In this document: piece by piece, positions 47,143-56,942 of the stretch
How the letters are laid out: each line of letters begins with the position of its first letter
How positions within the stretch are numbered: position 1 is the first letter of the stretch
DNA from: Clostridium drakei
Lineage (GTDB): Bacteria > Bacillota > Clostridia > Clostridiales > Clostridiaceae
NCBI RefSeq assembly: GCF_000633595.2
Contig: NZ_JIBU02000023.1
Span: 248,001 to 312,000, forward strand
Direction of reading: 5' to 3'
Length of the DNA stretch: 64,000 bases
Notes under the pieces: generated by a model
What the model saw: the letters and a program-made list of their open reading frames with translations, nothing else
Told to the model about the DNA's origin: nothing
The model's database searches: none
Position numbers and translations under genes: made by a program

Positions 47143-48660
47143 TTAAATAATTTTCTTATTTAAAAATTTTCTATACTGAAGTGCTTCTATAATGTGAATT
47201 TCTTTAATAGATTCACTTTCATCTAAATCAGCTATAGTTCTAGCTACTTTTAAAATTCTAGTATAAGCTCTTGTGCTTAGGCTATACTTATTGTAAATTT
47301 TCTCTATTATTTTACTTGATTTATTATCTAATTTGCAATACTTTCTTATTAACTTACTATCCATTTGGGAATTGCAAAATATATTCTCATTTTTAAATCT
47401 ATTTTGCTGGATTTTCCTGCATCTTTGTATTCTATTTCTTATTATTTCAGATGATTCACCTTTAGATTTATTTTTTAATTCTTCATAGGATAATGACTTT
47501 ACAAAAGTAAATATATCTATTCTGTCAAGCATAGGTCCAGATAATTTATTCATATACTTTTTTCTTTCATATTCACTGCAAACACACTGCTTATCTGAAC
47601 CATAGAATCCACAAGGACATGGATTCATAGAAAATATAGTCATACAATTACATGGATATGATACCGTTCCAGAAGCTCTACATATTTTTACTGTTCTATC
47701 TTCAAGAGGCTGCCTTAAAACTTCTAAAACATATTTTTTAAATTCCAAAACTTCATCTAGAAACAAAACACCATTATGTGCAAGTGATACTTCTCCTGGC
47801 ATAAGCTTTCTTCCTCCACCAACTAATGCAACACATGTAGTTGTGTGATGAGGGTTTCTAAATGGTCTTTCCCTTACCAGCCCTTTAGCATCTTTCAAGT
47901 TTCCAGAAACACTATAAATTTTAGTTACCTCTAAAGCCTCTTCATAATTTAATGGAGGCAGTATACTCGGTATCCTCTGCGCAATCATAGTTTTTCCAGA
48001 ACCAGGCGGACCTATCATCAGTAAATTGTGATTTCCAGCTGCAGCAACTTCTACAGCTCTTTTACAGCTTTCTTGACCCAGTATATCTTCAAAATTTAGT
48101 AAACATTTCCTATTATGTTCTATACTTTTATATTTATATGGTAACAAGTCCCTGTACATAATATATCCTATAACTTCTTTTAAATTACTAAATGGATATA
48201 CCTTACTTTTTTTAACTACTGAACACTCCTCTGCATTTTCCATTGGCAGGATAAAACTATATATATTATTTTTTAAACCTTCAATGGCAATAGGTAATAT
48301 TCCTCTAACTTTTTTCAATTCCCCTGAAAGGGATAGTTCACCCATTATAAGAAAACTCTCAGAATCTTCGAAATTTATCTGTTCTGCAGCTGCTAAAATA
48401 CCTATAGCTATAGGCAAATCAAATAGAGCTCCTTCTTTTTTTATATCTGCAGGAGCTAAATTAACAGTTATTCTACTTACAGGAAAATCAAAACCTGAAT
48501 TTACTATTGCAGCTCTTACTCTATCCTTAGATTCCTTAACAGAAGTATCAGCAAGTCCAACTATATTAAAACACGGCATTCCTCTTGCAATATCTACCTC
48601 TACAGATACTACTACACCTTCTATACCAGTAAATGTAGCAGAATTTATTTTAATTGTCAT
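47143..48660 (-). CDS. comM: YifB/ComM family Mg-chelatase-like AAA+ ATPase
   Basis: 505 residues. The N-terminal Lon-like S5 fold (GIEGVVVSVEVDIARGMPCF) is followed by an AAA+ domain with Walker A GPPGSGKTMIAQRIP and LFLDEVLEFKKYVLEVLRQP, then a C-terminal Mg-chelatase subunit-like part. ComM is a branch-migration helicase that promotes integration of transforming DNA in other bacteria. Here dprA is close by, but this is not proof of competence. Confidence 0.93.
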   Translation of the reverse strand: MTIKINSATFTGIEGVVVSVEVDIARGMPCFNIVGLADTSVKESKDRVRAAIVNSGFDFPVSRITVNLAPADIKKEGALFDLPIAIGILAAAEQINFEDSESFLIMGELSLSGELKKVRGILPIAIEGLKNNIYSFILPMENAEECSVVKKSKVYPFSNLKEVIGYIMYRDLLPYKYKSIEHNRKCLLNFEDILGQESCKRAVEVAAAGNHNLLMIGPPGSGKTMIAQRIPSILPPLNYEEALEVTKIYSVSGNLKDAKGLVRERPFRNPHHTTTCVALVGGGRKLMPGEVSLAHNGVLFLDEVLEFKKYVLEVLRQPLEDRTVKICRASGTVSYPCNCMTIFSMNPCPCGFYGSDKQCVCSEYERKKYMNKLSGPMLDRIDIFTFVKSLSYEELKNKSKGESSEIIRNRIQRCRKIQQNRFKNENIFCNSQMDSKLIRKYCKLDNKSSKIIEKIYNKYSLSTRAYTRILKVARTIADLDESESIKEIHIIEALQYRKFLNKKII

Positions 48661-48984
48661 TGGATATCACCTCAACTTAATTATTAACATCGATATCCAT
48701 TTATATTCATTTTTTCAATGTATATTCTTTGTTGTAAATATTATATTTACAATACTAATTAATATTGTTAAAATTAATATATGTTAATTTGTTAAGTATT
48801 TTTCTAATTTATATAGAGTTTATTTACATATCTTAATAAATTAATTTATTGCATAAGCAAATATAATTATTACAACATTTAAAAATTTAAACTCTTTTCA
48901 TTAATATTTGCACTTTTAGATGGATTTTTATTAATTTATTGGTTAAAATGAACAATATAATATATTTTCGAAAGGAGCAAATTT
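48661..48984. other. 324-nt intergenic region between divergent comM and yraN, with a 21-bp palindrome
   Basis: No gene was found. The only clear structure is a palindrome at 48732-48752 (TTGTAAATA, TTA, TATTTACAA), 72 nt upstream of the comM start. It could be an operator. On the plus strand a TATAAT lies about 20 nt before the yraN ribosome site. The rest is plain AT-rich sequence. Confidence 0.6.
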
Positions 48985-49353
48985 ATGCATTCTTTTAACA
49001 AGGAAATAGGTTTCCTGGGCGAAGATATTGCTAACAATTATCTAAGACAAATTGGTTACACCATATTAGACAGAAATTTTAGATGTAAAATAGGTGAAAT
49101 AGATATAATTGGACGTGATGGCAATTATATTTGCTTCATAGAAGTAAAAACTAGATATGGTTCATTATATGGTAATCCTTGTGAAGCTGTAACTTATTCT
49201 AAGCAGCACAAAATATATAAAACTGCAGAAATTTATATAATGAAAAAGAAACTTTTTAAATTTAATTTTAGATTTGATGTTATAGAAATTATATTAAATA
49301 ATTCCAATAACATACCATCTATAAGACTTATTAAAGATGCCTTTGAAATGTAA
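48985..49353 (+). CDS. yraN: YraN family putative endonuclease (UPF0102)
   Basis: A 122-residue small protein of the Holliday-junction-resolvase-like nuclease fold. The core GEIDIIGRDGNYICFIEVKTR shows the E/D-D-ExK nuclease motif. The start is ATG behind AAAGGAG. It lies between comM and rnhB, as in many clostridia, but on the opposite strand to rnhB. Function is unproven. Confidence 0.93.
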   Translation: MHSFNKEIGFLGEDIANNYLRQIGYTILDRNFRCKIGEIDIIGRDGNYICFIEVKTRYGSLYGNPCEAVTYSKQHKIYKTAEIYIMKKKLFKFNFRFDVIEIILNNSNNIPSIRLIKDAFEM

Positions 49354-49356
49354 AAA

Positions 49357-49382
49357 AAGCATATGATAAAATTCATATGCTT
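49357..49382 (-). terminator. Terminator of rnhB (also after yraN)
   Basis: AAGCATATGA / TCATATGCTT, a 10-bp perfect stem with a 6-nt loop and a seven-T run on the minus strand. It lies 60 nt past the rnhB stop and immediately after yraN. Confidence 0.85.
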
Positions 49383-49442
49383 AATACAATTTTTAATGTG
49401 TATGTTTTTTATAGACGTGAAGAATATTTTTTGCTTCAAATA

Positions 49443-50324
49443 TTAGGTTATACAATTATGTGGCAAAATATTTTTTAGGAAACTTTTTCTATGTATTTTA
49501 CAAATTCCATATTTCTTTATGGCTTCAATATGTTCTTCCGTACCATAACCTGAATTTCTTTCAAAGCCATATTGCGGGTATATCTTAGAATATTCCTGCA
49601 TTAAGTTATCTCTATAAACTTTTGCTATTATAGATGCACATGCTATACTAGCACTTTTAGCATCTCCTTTTATTACAAATTCATTTTCTATACTCAAATT
49701 TTTTACAGCATAACCATCTGAAAGCACTAAATCTGGCTGAATTTTTAATCCACAAGCCGCTCTTCTAAGCACTTCATTATTGCACCATGCTATTCCTCTT
49801 TCATCTATTTCTGCATTATTTATAACTGAAATATTATAGCTTATAGCTTTAGCTTTTATAAGTTTTGATAATCTTTCTCTAGTGTCATGTGAAAGCTTTT
49901 TAGAATCTTTAATTCCAAGCAGCAAATCGCTTAAATCCTTGGACCTTAAATTTAGAACTACTGAACCAGCTGCTATGGGACCTGCCAAAGGTCCTCTTCC
50001 AACTTCATCTACTCCAGCTATATATACATAATTTCCAAAATTCTTATCAAAGCTGTACATAGATTTAACCCTAATCAATTCATTTTCCTGTTTAACTGAA
50101 TATTTACTTAAACTTTCTGATAGAAGCTTTACATTTTTCCTGCCATCTTTATTTAAACATTCTAGTACCTTGCTTAATGTATCTTTTTCAATATGAAAAT
50201 AATTTTTCTTCAAATAGTTCGTATAAAGTTTAATATCTTTCATTTTCAAACTACTGATTTCCATAAATACTTTTTGTTCTATATCATAAATTTCATTATG
50301 ATTATCTTGTATGCTTTCACCCAT
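49443..50324 (-). CDS. rnhB: Ribonuclease HII
   Basis: A 293-residue enzyme that removes ribonucleotides from DNA. The catalytic segment YIAGVDEVGRGPLAGPIAAG provides the first Asp-Glu pair; VLSDGYAV and AKSASIACASIIAKVYRD provide the later acidic and conserved residues. About 100 residues precede the catalytic core, a longer N-terminal extension than in E. coli but similar in kind to Bacillus RnhB. The ATG start follows GGAG with a loose 10-nt spacer. Confidence 0.95.
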   Translation of the reverse strand: MGESIQDNHNEIYDIEQKVFMEISSLKMKDIKLYTNYLKKNYFHIEKDTLSKVLECLNKDGRKNVKLLSESLSKYSVKQENELIRVKSMYSFDKNFGNYVYIAGVDEVGRGPLAGPIAAGSVVLNLRSKDLSDLLLGIKDSKKLSHDTRERLSKLIKAKAISYNISVINNAEIDERGIAWCNNEVLRRAACGLKIQPDLVLSDGYAVKNLSIENEFVIKGDAKSASIACASIIAKVYRDNLMQEYSKIYPQYGFERNSGYGTEEHIEAIKKYGICKIHRKSFLKNILPHNCIT

Positions 50325-50362
50325 AATTGAACATCTCCACCTTCTATAAACTGTCTTTCATT

Positions 50363-51205
50363 TTATGGTGTTTCAAGAGAAATATGCCCTATTTTTCCAC
50401 CTCTAAATTCATCTAAAAGCATTACTGCCACTCTATTATAATCTATTTCACCTCTGGCTATTACAGCTCCTCTTTTTCTTCCTATGTTATCCATATTGTC
50501 CAATGGTGTTTCACTTAATTCTTTAAGCTTATATCTTTCCATTAACTTCTGTGGATATTTATCTTGAAGCCTTTCTACAAGCTTTAATGCTAATTCTTCA
50601 ATATCCATTACTTCATCTTTTATTGCTCCTGTAAATGCAAGATTCAGTTGAGTTTCCTCACTTTCAAGCTTAGGCCATAAAATTCCTGGAGTATCCATAA
50701 GCTCAATACCTATTTTAGTCTTTATCCACTGCCTGCTTCTAGTAACACCAGGCCTATCTCCAGTTTTAGCTATACTGCTTTTAGCAACTTTATTTATAAA
50801 AGATGATTTTCCTACATTAGGTATTCCTACTACCATAACTCTATCAGTTATATTCACAATACCCTTTGCTTTCTTTCTCTCATGTTTCTCTTGTAAAAGT
50901 TCATTTACTACTGCTTTAATACTTTTTAATCCTTCACCTGTAATACAATTTACAGTTAAAACTCTTATATTATCTTTAGAAAGTGCTCTTATCCATTCCT
51001 TAGTTACTTTTTCTTCACTTAAATCACTTTTATTTAGCAATATTATTCTAGGCTTATTACCACATAGATCATCTATATCTGGATTTTTACTAGACCTTAC
51101 TATTCTTGCATCTCTGATCTCTATTATAGCATCTACTAATTTTAAGTTTTCTTTTATCTCTCTTCTAGTTTTGGCCATATGACCTGGAAACCAATTTATA
51201 GCCAT
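50363..51205 (-). CDS. rbgA: Ribosome biogenesis GTPase RbgA (YlqF)
   Basis: A 280-residue circularly permuted GTPase for late 50S assembly. The motif order is G4 LLNKSDL, then G1 GIPNVGKSSFINK, then G3 DTPGILWP. The N-terminus NWFPGHMAKTRREI is the family hallmark. It lies in the lepB-rbgA-rnhB run, with short gaps, as in B. subtilis. Confidence 0.96.
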   Translation of the reverse strand: MAINWFPGHMAKTRREIKENLKLVDAIIEIRDARIVRSSKNPDIDDLCGNKPRIILLNKSDLSEEKVTKEWIRALSKDNIRVLTVNCITGEGLKSIKAVVNELLQEKHERKKAKGIVNITDRVMVVGIPNVGKSSFINKVAKSSIAKTGDRPGVTRSRQWIKTKIGIELMDTPGILWPKLESEETQLNLAFTGAIKDEVMDIEELALKLVERLQDKYPQKLMERYKLKELSETPLDNMDNIGRKRGAVIARGEIDYNRVAVMLLDEFRGGKIGHISLETP

Positions 51206-51239
51206 ATTTTATCTTATCCTTTCTTATGCCTAAATTCAT

Positions 51240-51770
51240 CTATTTTGATTTGTACAAGCTCCCGAATTTACTGAATGGATAAATTCGTAATGCAGCTCTT
51301 CCTACCACCATATTATATTTTACAAACCCTACATCTGAATATCTACTATCCCTACTATTGTTTCTATTATCACCTAATACAAATACTGTGCCATCTGGAA
51401 CTGTTACTTCACTAAAATCGCGCATATTTTGTTCAAGTATATAATTTTCATCTTGAGGTTTATCATTTATATATACCTTATTATTCTCTATCTTTACTCT
51501 ATCTCCAGCTATACCTATTACTCTTTTTATAAACTTTTCCTTTGGATCTGCTGGATATTTTATTACAACTATATCACCAGGCTTTGGTTTACTAAAGTAA
51601 TATGTTACTTTTTCCACTATTAGCCTATCTTTGTTAGCTAAAGTTGGATCCATAGAATGACCATCAACGCTTACAGTCTCAAACACGAATGTTATTATTA
51701 GAAACGCCGCTATTATAGCTATAATTACTGACTTACCAAGTTCTATTAACTCTTTTACCAAAATTTTCAC
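51240..51770 (-). CDS. lepB: Signal peptidase I
   Basis: A 176-residue membrane-anchored serine/lysine protease that removes signal peptides. One N-terminal membrane helix (about 13-31) precedes catalytic S39 (VDGHSMDPTL) and K82 (KFIKRVIGIAGD). VLGDNRNNSRDSRY is box E. It is short, of the Bacillus type with one helix. The start is a GTG close to a GGGTGGT site; the TTG four codons in is an alternative. It sits next to rplS and rbgA. Confidence 0.95.
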   Translation of the reverse strand: MKILVKELIELGKSVIIAIIAAFLIITFVFETVSVDGHSMDPTLANKDRLIVEKVTYYFSKPKPGDIVVIKYPADPKEKFIKRVIGIAGDRVKIENNKVYINDKPQDENYILEQNMRDFSEVTVPDGTVFVLGDNRNNSRDSRYSDVGFVKYNMVVGRAALRIYPFSKFGSLYKSK

Positions 51771-51784
51771 ACCACCCTAATATG

Positions 51785-51812
51785 CAAAAAAAGGGACTTA
51801 TTAAGCCCCATT
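51785..51812 (-). terminator. Terminator after rplS
   Basis: GGG-CTT pairs with AAG-CCC around a short loop. The minus-strand trailer has seven T followed by GCATATT. It separates rplS from lepB. Confidence 0.8.
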
Positions 51813-51869
51813 TTCAACATAATATTTCTTATACCAGATAACTAACTTATGTAATATTTACAAATTTAC

Positions 51870-52214
51870 TTATCTTATTTCTTTTACTTTTGCAGCTTTA
51901 CCAACTCTATCTCTTAAGTAGAATAATTTAGCTCTTCTTACTTTACCTCTTCTTACTACTTCTATTTTTTCAATGATAGGAGCATTAACAGGGAATGTTC
52001 TTTCAACTCCAACATTGTAAGCTACTCTTCTTACTGTAAAAGTTTCTCTTAATCCACCATTTTGTCTTTTTAAAACTGTTCCTTCAAAAACTTGAATTCT
52101 TTCTCTGTTACCTTCTTTGATTCTTACGTGAACCTTTACTGTATCACCTACATTAAATGCTGGTAAGTCAGTTTTTATTTGTTCTGCTTCTATTTGCTTT
52201 ATTATATCTAACAT
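51870..52214 (-). CDS. rplS: 50S ribosomal protein L19
   Basis: The 114-residue L19 ([50 protein letters not shown]). The ATG start lies behind AGGAGG. It has its own promoter, a leader with an L19-type element, and a terminator. Confidence 0.98.
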   Translation of the reverse strand: MLDIIKQIEAEQIKTDLPAFNVGDTVKVHVRIKEGNRERIQVFEGTVLKRQNGGLRETFTVRRVAYNVGVERTFPVNAPIIEKIEVVRRGKVRRAKLFYLRDRVGKAAKVKEIR

Positions 52215-52292
52215 TGTGCATTACCTCCTAAATTTTATTCGACGTTCATGCCCAGCTATATGAGCAGACAGCGGAGCGCCTGTAGTAGCACA
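52215..52292 (-). ncRNA. Candidate L19 leader RNA of rplS
   Basis: The minus-strand leader contains GCTACTACAGGCGCTCCGCT and CAGCTGGGCATGAACG, a GC-rich conserved-looking block in an otherwise AT-rich region between the promoter and the rplS ribosome site. A cis-regulatory L19 leader has been described in Firmicutes. I judged this by position and composition, not by a covariance search. Confidence 0.5.
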
Positions 52293-52298
52293 AAATTC

Positions 52299-52327
52299 AT
52301 TTTATCATATATATACAATTTTTTCAA
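52299..52327 (-). promoter_or_regulatory. Sigma-A promoter of rplS
   Basis: TTGAAA (52322-52327), exactly 17 nt, then TAAAAT (52299-52304) on the minus strand, 19 nt downstream of the trmD stop. Confidence 0.8.
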
Positions 52328-52345
52328 TATAAAATTCTATTTTTT

Positions 52346-53062
52346 CTAAAGCTCCTTTAAAAGTTTTTTATCTTCATCAGATAAATTTAGCTTTTGAAAT
52401 AAATCTATTCTTCTATCTCTGGTTATTTTTAAAGATTGTAATCTTCTCCACCTTCTTATATTTTCATGATGTCCTGAAATCAAAACTTCAGGTACTCTTT
52501 CTCCTTGAAAATACTCCGGCCTAGTATATTGCGGATATTCTAATACACCATTATAAAAAGATTCATCTATATAACTTTCACTAGTTTTTAAAACTCCATC
52601 AATCATTCTACATATACTATCAATTACAGGTATACAGGCCATTTCTCCACCTGTGAGCACAAAATCTCCCAAAGATATTTCCATATCTATATATTTATAT
52701 GCTCTCTCATCTATACCTTCATAATGACCACAAAGAAAAATTAATTCCTTTTCCTTAGAAAGTTTTTTTGCAGTCTCCTGATTAAATTTATTTCCTCTTG
52801 GACCTAAAAATATTACTTTTCCTTTATTACTTTCTTTTACTTTCTTGATGGAATCTACTATAGGTTGTGCAGCCATGACCATTCCTGCTCCACCACCATA
52901 TGGATAATCATCAACTTTTTTATGCTTATCTAATGTATAATCTCTTATGTCAACCGTATTTATATTTACAATACCCTTTTCTTTAGCTTTTCCTATTATA
53001 CTGTGATTAAATATGTCAAACATTTCAGGAAAAAGTGTCAAAACATCTATTTTTACTGCCAT
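52346..53062 (-). CDS. trmD: tRNA (guanine-N1)-methyltransferase TrmD
   Basis: A 238-residue SPOUT methyltransferase that makes m1G37 in tRNAs reading CNN codons. [18 protein letters not shown] and [18 protein letters not shown] are the SAM-binding trefoil-knot motifs. It overlaps rimM by 10 nt, indicating translational coupling. Confidence 0.98.
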   Translation of the reverse strand: MAVKIDVLTLFPEMFDIFNHSIIGKAKEKGIVNINTVDIRDYTLDKHKKVDDYPYGGGAGMVMAAQPIVDSIKKVKESNKGKVIFLGPRGNKFNQETAKKLSKEKELIFLCGHYEGIDERAYKYIDMEISLGDFVLTGGEMACIPVIDSICRMIDGVLKTSESYIDESFYNGVLEYPQYTRPEYFQGERVPEVLISGHHENIRRWRRLQSLKITRDRRIDLFQKLNLSDEDKKLLKEL

Positions 53063-53541
53063 GTTTCCACCGGCTTTATTACAATTTTTTTATTTTCTAT
53101 ATCCATATCAATGATAATATCCTTTAAAGCTGGAATTAAAAGTTCCTTTCCTTCCTTTATCCAATATACATCATTACTGCCAGTCTTAATCACATCTGCT
53201 ATCTTACCATATTCAACACCATTTTCACCTACTACACTGCATCCAATTATATCTGCAATAAAATAACTGCCTTCTGGTAATTTAACCGCATCTTCTCTAG
53301 ATACATCTAAATATTTTTCTTTATATTTCATAGCCTCTTCTACAGAATCAATACCCTCAATTTTCAATATAACCTTATCAGTTTGGAGTTTACACCAAAC
53401 TACACTTTTTTCTACGCCTTCTACATAAACCTTTTGAAGTTTTCTAAACCTTCTTAAATCATCTGTTAAAGGATATACTTTTAATTCTCCTTTAATACCA
53501 TGAGTATTTATTATTTGTCCTACAGTTACAAACTGCTTCAT
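53053..53541 (-). CDS. rimM: Ribosome maturation factor RimM
   Basis: A 162-residue 16S processing factor with an N-terminal beta barrel ([21 protein letters not shown]) and a C-terminal PRC barrel ([20 protein letters not shown]). The ATG start lies behind AGGAGG. It heads the rimM-trmD unit after the khpA terminator. Confidence 0.96.
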   Translation of the reverse strand: MKQFVTVGQIINTHGIKGELKVYPLTDDLRRFRKLQKVYVEGVEKSVVWCKLQTDKVILKIEGIDSVEEAMKYKEKYLDVSREDAVKLPEGSYFIADIIGCSVVGENGVEYGKIADVIKTGSNDVYWIKEGKELLIPALKDIIIDMDIENKKIVIKPVETWQ

Positions 53542-53605
53542 ATGAATAAATCCTCCTAATTCCTCAAATTAATTAATGAAAATTCACGTTAATTATATAT
53601 AATAA

Positions 53606-53629
53606 AAGAGTTAGGCTTACCTAACTCTT
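53606..53629 (-). terminator. Terminator after khpA
   Basis: AAGAGTTAGG / CCTAACTCTT, a 10-bp perfect stem with a 4-nt loop. It overlaps the khpA stop and is followed on the minus strand by TTATTATA. It ends the smc-to-khpA run. Confidence 0.85.
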
Positions 53630-53855
53630 AAATTATTTCAACAACAACTCTTTTGTTTTCTTTTATAGCTGCTGCCTTCACAACAGTTCTTATAGCTTTA
53701 GCTATTCTACCCTGTTTTCCTATTACTTTTCCCATATCATCTGGTGCAACTTTTAGTTCAAGAATAATAGATTGTTCACCTGCAATTTCATTAACTTGAA
53801 CCTCGTCTGGGTTATCAACTAATGATTTAGCTATAATTTGAACTAATTCTTTCAT
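53628..53855 (-). CDS. khpA: KH-domain RNA-binding protein KhpA (YlqC)
   Basis: A 75-residue single KH domain with the GKQGRIAKAIRTVVKAAA loop. In several Firmicutes it pairs with KhpB and acts in RNA metabolism and cell division. It follows rpsP by 21 nt, the standard position. The stop codon lies in the terminator stem. Confidence 0.93.
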   Translation of the reverse strand: MKELVQIIAKSLVDNPDEVQVNEIAGEQSIILELKVAPDDMGKVIGKQGRIAKAIRTVVKAAAIKENKRVVVEII

Positions 53856-53876
53856 AATATTACACCCCCAGTAACA

Positions 53877-54134
53877 CTATTTTGCAAGTTTTTCATTTAA
53901 TCCAGTTTTTGCAAAAAGTCTTTTAACTACTTCTGTTGGTTGAGCACCATTTTTTACCCATTGAATAGTTTTTTCTTCATTAAACTTTATAGTAGCTGGT
54001 TCAGTTAATGGGTTATAATAACCTAATTCTTCTATAAATCTACCATCTCTTGGAGATCTTGAATCTGCTACAACTATTCTATAAAATGGAGATTTTTTAG
54101 CGCCCATTCTTTTTAGTCTCATTTTTACTGCCAT
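53877..54134 (-). CDS. rpsP: 30S ribosomal protein S16
   Basis: An 85-residue S16 ([40 protein letters not shown]). The start is ATG at 54134; an in-frame GTG three codons earlier lies in the AAAGGAGGTGAT ribosome site. It follows ffh by 32 nt. Confidence 0.98.
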   Translation of the reverse strand: MAVKMRLKRMGAKKSPFYRIVVADSRSPRDGRFIEELGYYNPLTEPATIKFNEEKTIQWVKNGAQPTEVVKRLFAKTGLNEKLAK

Positions 54135-54166
54135 TAGTATCACCTCCTTTAAAAAGTATCTACAAT

Positions 54167-55531
54167 CTATTTAAAACCATTAAAAGGTAATTTACCAAGC
54201 ATTCCTTTTTTGCCGAAAGATTTTTGCATTCCTTTCATTTGCTTCATCATCTTCTTCATATTTTCAAAATCCTTGAGAATCTTGTTAACCTGCTGAACTG
54301 TAGTTCCTGAACCTTGTGAAATTCTCTTTTTTCTTGATGGAGATCCACTCACTAATGAAGGATTTCTTCTTTCCTTTATGGTCATAGAACTTATGATAGC
54401 TTCTATCTTTACCATTTCTTTTTCACTACCACTTAAATCTACACCTTGTAATTCTTTAGTATTCAATCCTGGAACCATTTCTAATAATTTATTCATTGGC
54501 CCCATTTTCTTTATTTGTTTCATAGATGATAAGAAATCTTCTAAGTTAAATTCCTGACTCATCATACGACTTCCTATTTTTTTTGCTTCTTCTTCATCTA
54601 TGGACTGTTTAGCTTTTTCTATAAGAGAAAGTACATCACCCATTCCAAGTATTCTTGAAGCCATTCTATCTGGATGGAAAACTTCAAAATCACTCATTTT
54701 TTCTCCTAAACCTACAAATTTTATAGGTTTATCTGTCATCGCTTTTATAGAAAGAGCTGCTCCACCTCTCGTATCACCATCTAGTTTTGTAAGTATTACA
54801 CCACTTATATCTAGCTGATCATTAAAGCTATTAGCCACATTAACTGCATCCTGACCTGTCATTGCATCTACTACTAATAATATCTCATCTGGCTTTACAT
54901 TTTCTTTTACATCTTTGAGCTCATTCATAAGCTCTTCATCTATATGAAGTCTACCTGCAGTATCTATTATAACTACATTCAATCCATTATTTTTTGCATA
55001 CTCTATAGCACCTTTTGATATATCTACAGGACTAACCTTATCCCCCATAGCAAATACCGGCACATCTATTTGTTTTCCAACTACCTGAAGCTGCTTTATA
55101 GCTGCAGGTCTGTATATATCGCAGGCTGCAAGAAGTGGTTTTTTATTTTTCTTTCTAAATTGAAGTGCAAGTTTACCAGCCATAGTAGTTTTTCCTGCAC
55201 CTTGCAATCCTACTAACATTATCATTGTTAATCCACTAGAGGAAAATTGCACTCCACTTTCAGTGCTACCCATTAAGTTTGAGAGCTCATCATTAACTAT
55301 TTTAACAACCTGTTGTGCTGGAGTTAGACTTTTTAAAACTTCTTCTCCAAGACACTTTTCACTAACTTTTTTAATAAAATCTTTTACAACTTTATAATTA
55401 ACATCTGCTTCTAAAAGTGCAAGTTTTACTTCTCGCATAGCATCTTTAATATCTTTTTCAGAAAGTTTACCTTTACCTCTAAGTTTTTTTAGGGTTTCCT
55501 GAAGCTTAGAAGCCAATCCTTCAAAAGCCAT
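54167..55531 (-). CDS. ffh: Signal recognition particle protein Ffh
   Basis: A 454-residue SRP GTPase that delivers nascent membrane proteins. The N and G domains carry [28 protein letters not shown] and [11 protein letters not shown] Met-rich M domain begins at about 325 ([21 protein letters not shown]) and binds SRP RNA and signal sequences. It follows ylxM by 12 nt. Confidence 0.98.
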   Translation of the reverse strand: MAFEGLASKLQETLKKLRGKGKLSEKDIKDAMREVKLALLEADVNYKVVKDFIKKVSEKCLGEEVLKSLTPAQQVVKIVNDELSNLMGSTESGVQFSSSGLTMIMLVGLQGAGKTTMAGKLALQFRKKNKKPLLAACDIYRPAAIKQLQVVGKQIDVPVFAMGDKVSPVDISKGAIEYAKNNGLNVVIIDTAGRLHIDEELMNELKDVKENVKPDEILLVVDAMTGQDAVNVANSFNDQLDISGVILTKLDGDTRGGAALSIKAMTDKPIKFVGLGEKMSDFEVFHPDRMASRILGMGDVLSLIEKAKQSIDEEEAKKIGSRMMSQEFNLEDFLSSMKQIKKMGPMNKLLEMVPGLNTKELQGVDLSGSEKEMVKIEAIISSMTIKERRNPSLVSGSPSRKKRISQGSGTTVQQVNKILKDFENMKKMMKQMKGMQKSFGKKGMLGKLPFNGFK

Positions 55532-55543
55532 GAGCTATTCCTC

Positions 55544-55885
55544 CTAAATATTATCTATTATATATTCTTTCATTTTCTTTAATGCTTTTAAATTAACTTT
55601 ATCTTGTGTTGATAAATCATTTATATCATTTAAAAGACATTCCTTAAACTGTTTCATTCTAAATTTTATATCCATTAAACCTAATTTTTCTTCATACTGC
55701 ACTAAAAGTTTATGGCATCTTCTTATAATATCATGAACTGCCTGTCTGCTAGTATTGGTAAGCTCTGATATTTCTGCTAAAGATAAATCGTCATTATAAT
55801 AAAGATCCATAACATCTTTTTGTTTTTCAGTCAAAAGTTCACCATACAAATCTAATAATATAGAAAGTTTAACTCTTTCTTCCAT
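55544..55885 (-). CDS. ylxM: YlxM family helix-turn-helix protein
   Basis: A 113-residue sigma-70 region 4-like HTH protein ([39 protein letters not shown]). It is always found next to ffh in Firmicutes and is thought to act with the SRP; direct function is uncertain. No strong ribosome site is visible before the ATG. Confidence 0.93.
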   Translation of the reverse strand: MEERVKLSILLDLYGELLTEKQKDVMDLYYNDDLSLAEISELTNTSRQAVHDIIRRCHKLLVQYEEKLGLMDIKFRMKQFKECLLNDINDLSTQDKVNLKALKKMKEYIIDNI

Positions 55886-55999
55886 GAGATATACTGCAAC
55901 TTAAAATTGCAAATTCACTCCCTTGATTTATTATTAATTCAACGATATTCATATTATCAAAAATTTAATGACCTGTCAAGTATTTTTACTTAACACCTT

Positions 56000-56911
56000 T
56001 TAAAATAATGCTTCTACAAATTCTTTTGGATCAAATTCCTGTAAATCATCTATACCTTCACCTACGCCAACAAGTTTTACAGGTATATTTAAACTATGTT
56101 TTATTGAAATAACTATTCCTCCCTTAGCAGTTCCATCTAATTTAGTTAAGATTATTCCATCTATAGGGCAAACCTCCATAAACTGTTTTGCTTGTTCTAC
56201 TGCATTTTGTCCTGTAGTAGCATCTAGCACTAAAAGAGTCTCTCTTTCCACTTCACTAAATTCTCTATCTATTACTCTATTGATTTTTCCAAGCTCATCC
56301 ATTAAATTTTTCTTATTGTGTAATCTTCCAGCTGTATCACATATAAGTACATCAGTTTTTCTAGCCTTAGCAGCCTGTACTGCATCAAATACAACTGCTG
56401 CAGGATCTGATCCTTCTTGATGCTTTATAATATCTACTGATGCTCTATTACTCCATACTTCAAGTTGATCAATGGCTGCTGCTCTAAAAGTATCTGCTGC
56501 TGCCATCAATACTTTGTACCCATCATTTTTTAACTTAGCTGATATCTTACCTATAGACGTAGTTTTGCCTACTCCATTTACCCCTATAACTAGTATTACT
56601 TCAGGAGTTTTATTAGGTTTTATAGTAGCTCCTTCTTCTCCAAGTATATCTACTATAACCTCTTTTAAACAATCATTAACTAGACTAGGGTCCTTTATCT
56701 TCTTTTCTCTTATCTTTTCTTTCAGCTTTTCTATTATATAAAGTGTAGTATCTACACCTATATCTGCTGTTATCAATATTTCTTCTAACTCTTCATACAA
56801 ATCGTCATCAATGCTCATAGCACCACTTAGCATATCTGTTATCTTTTCAGTAAAATTATCTTTAGTCTTTGTAAGACCCTTCTTTAGTTTGTCAAAAAAT
56901 CCTCCAAACAT
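56000..56911 (-). CDS. ftsY: Signal recognition particle receptor FtsY
   Basis: A 303-residue SRP receptor GTPase at the membrane. The NG domain carries GVNGVGKTTSIGK, DTAGRLHNKKNLMDEL and TKLDGTAKGGI. It lacks the long acidic N-terminal A domain of E. coli, as is typical of Gram-positives. It is 31 nt after smc; the GGAGGAG ribosome site is strong. Confidence 0.98.
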   Translation of the reverse strand: MFGGFFDKLKKGLTKTKDNFTEKITDMLSGAMSIDDDLYEELEEILITADIGVDTTLYIIEKLKEKIREKKIKDPSLVNDCLKEVIVDILGEEGATIKPNKTPEVILVIGVNGVGKTTSIGKISAKLKNDGYKVLMAAADTFRAAAIDQLEVWSNRASVDIIKHQEGSDPAAVVFDAVQAAKARKTDVLICDTAGRLHNKKNLMDELGKINRVIDREFSEVERETLLVLDATTGQNAVEQAKQFMEVCPIDGIILTKLDGTAKGGIVISIKHSLNIPVKLVGVGEGIDDLQEFDPKEFVEALF

Positions 56912-56942
56912 TTGTACTCCTCCTATATGAATTATAAGTTAT

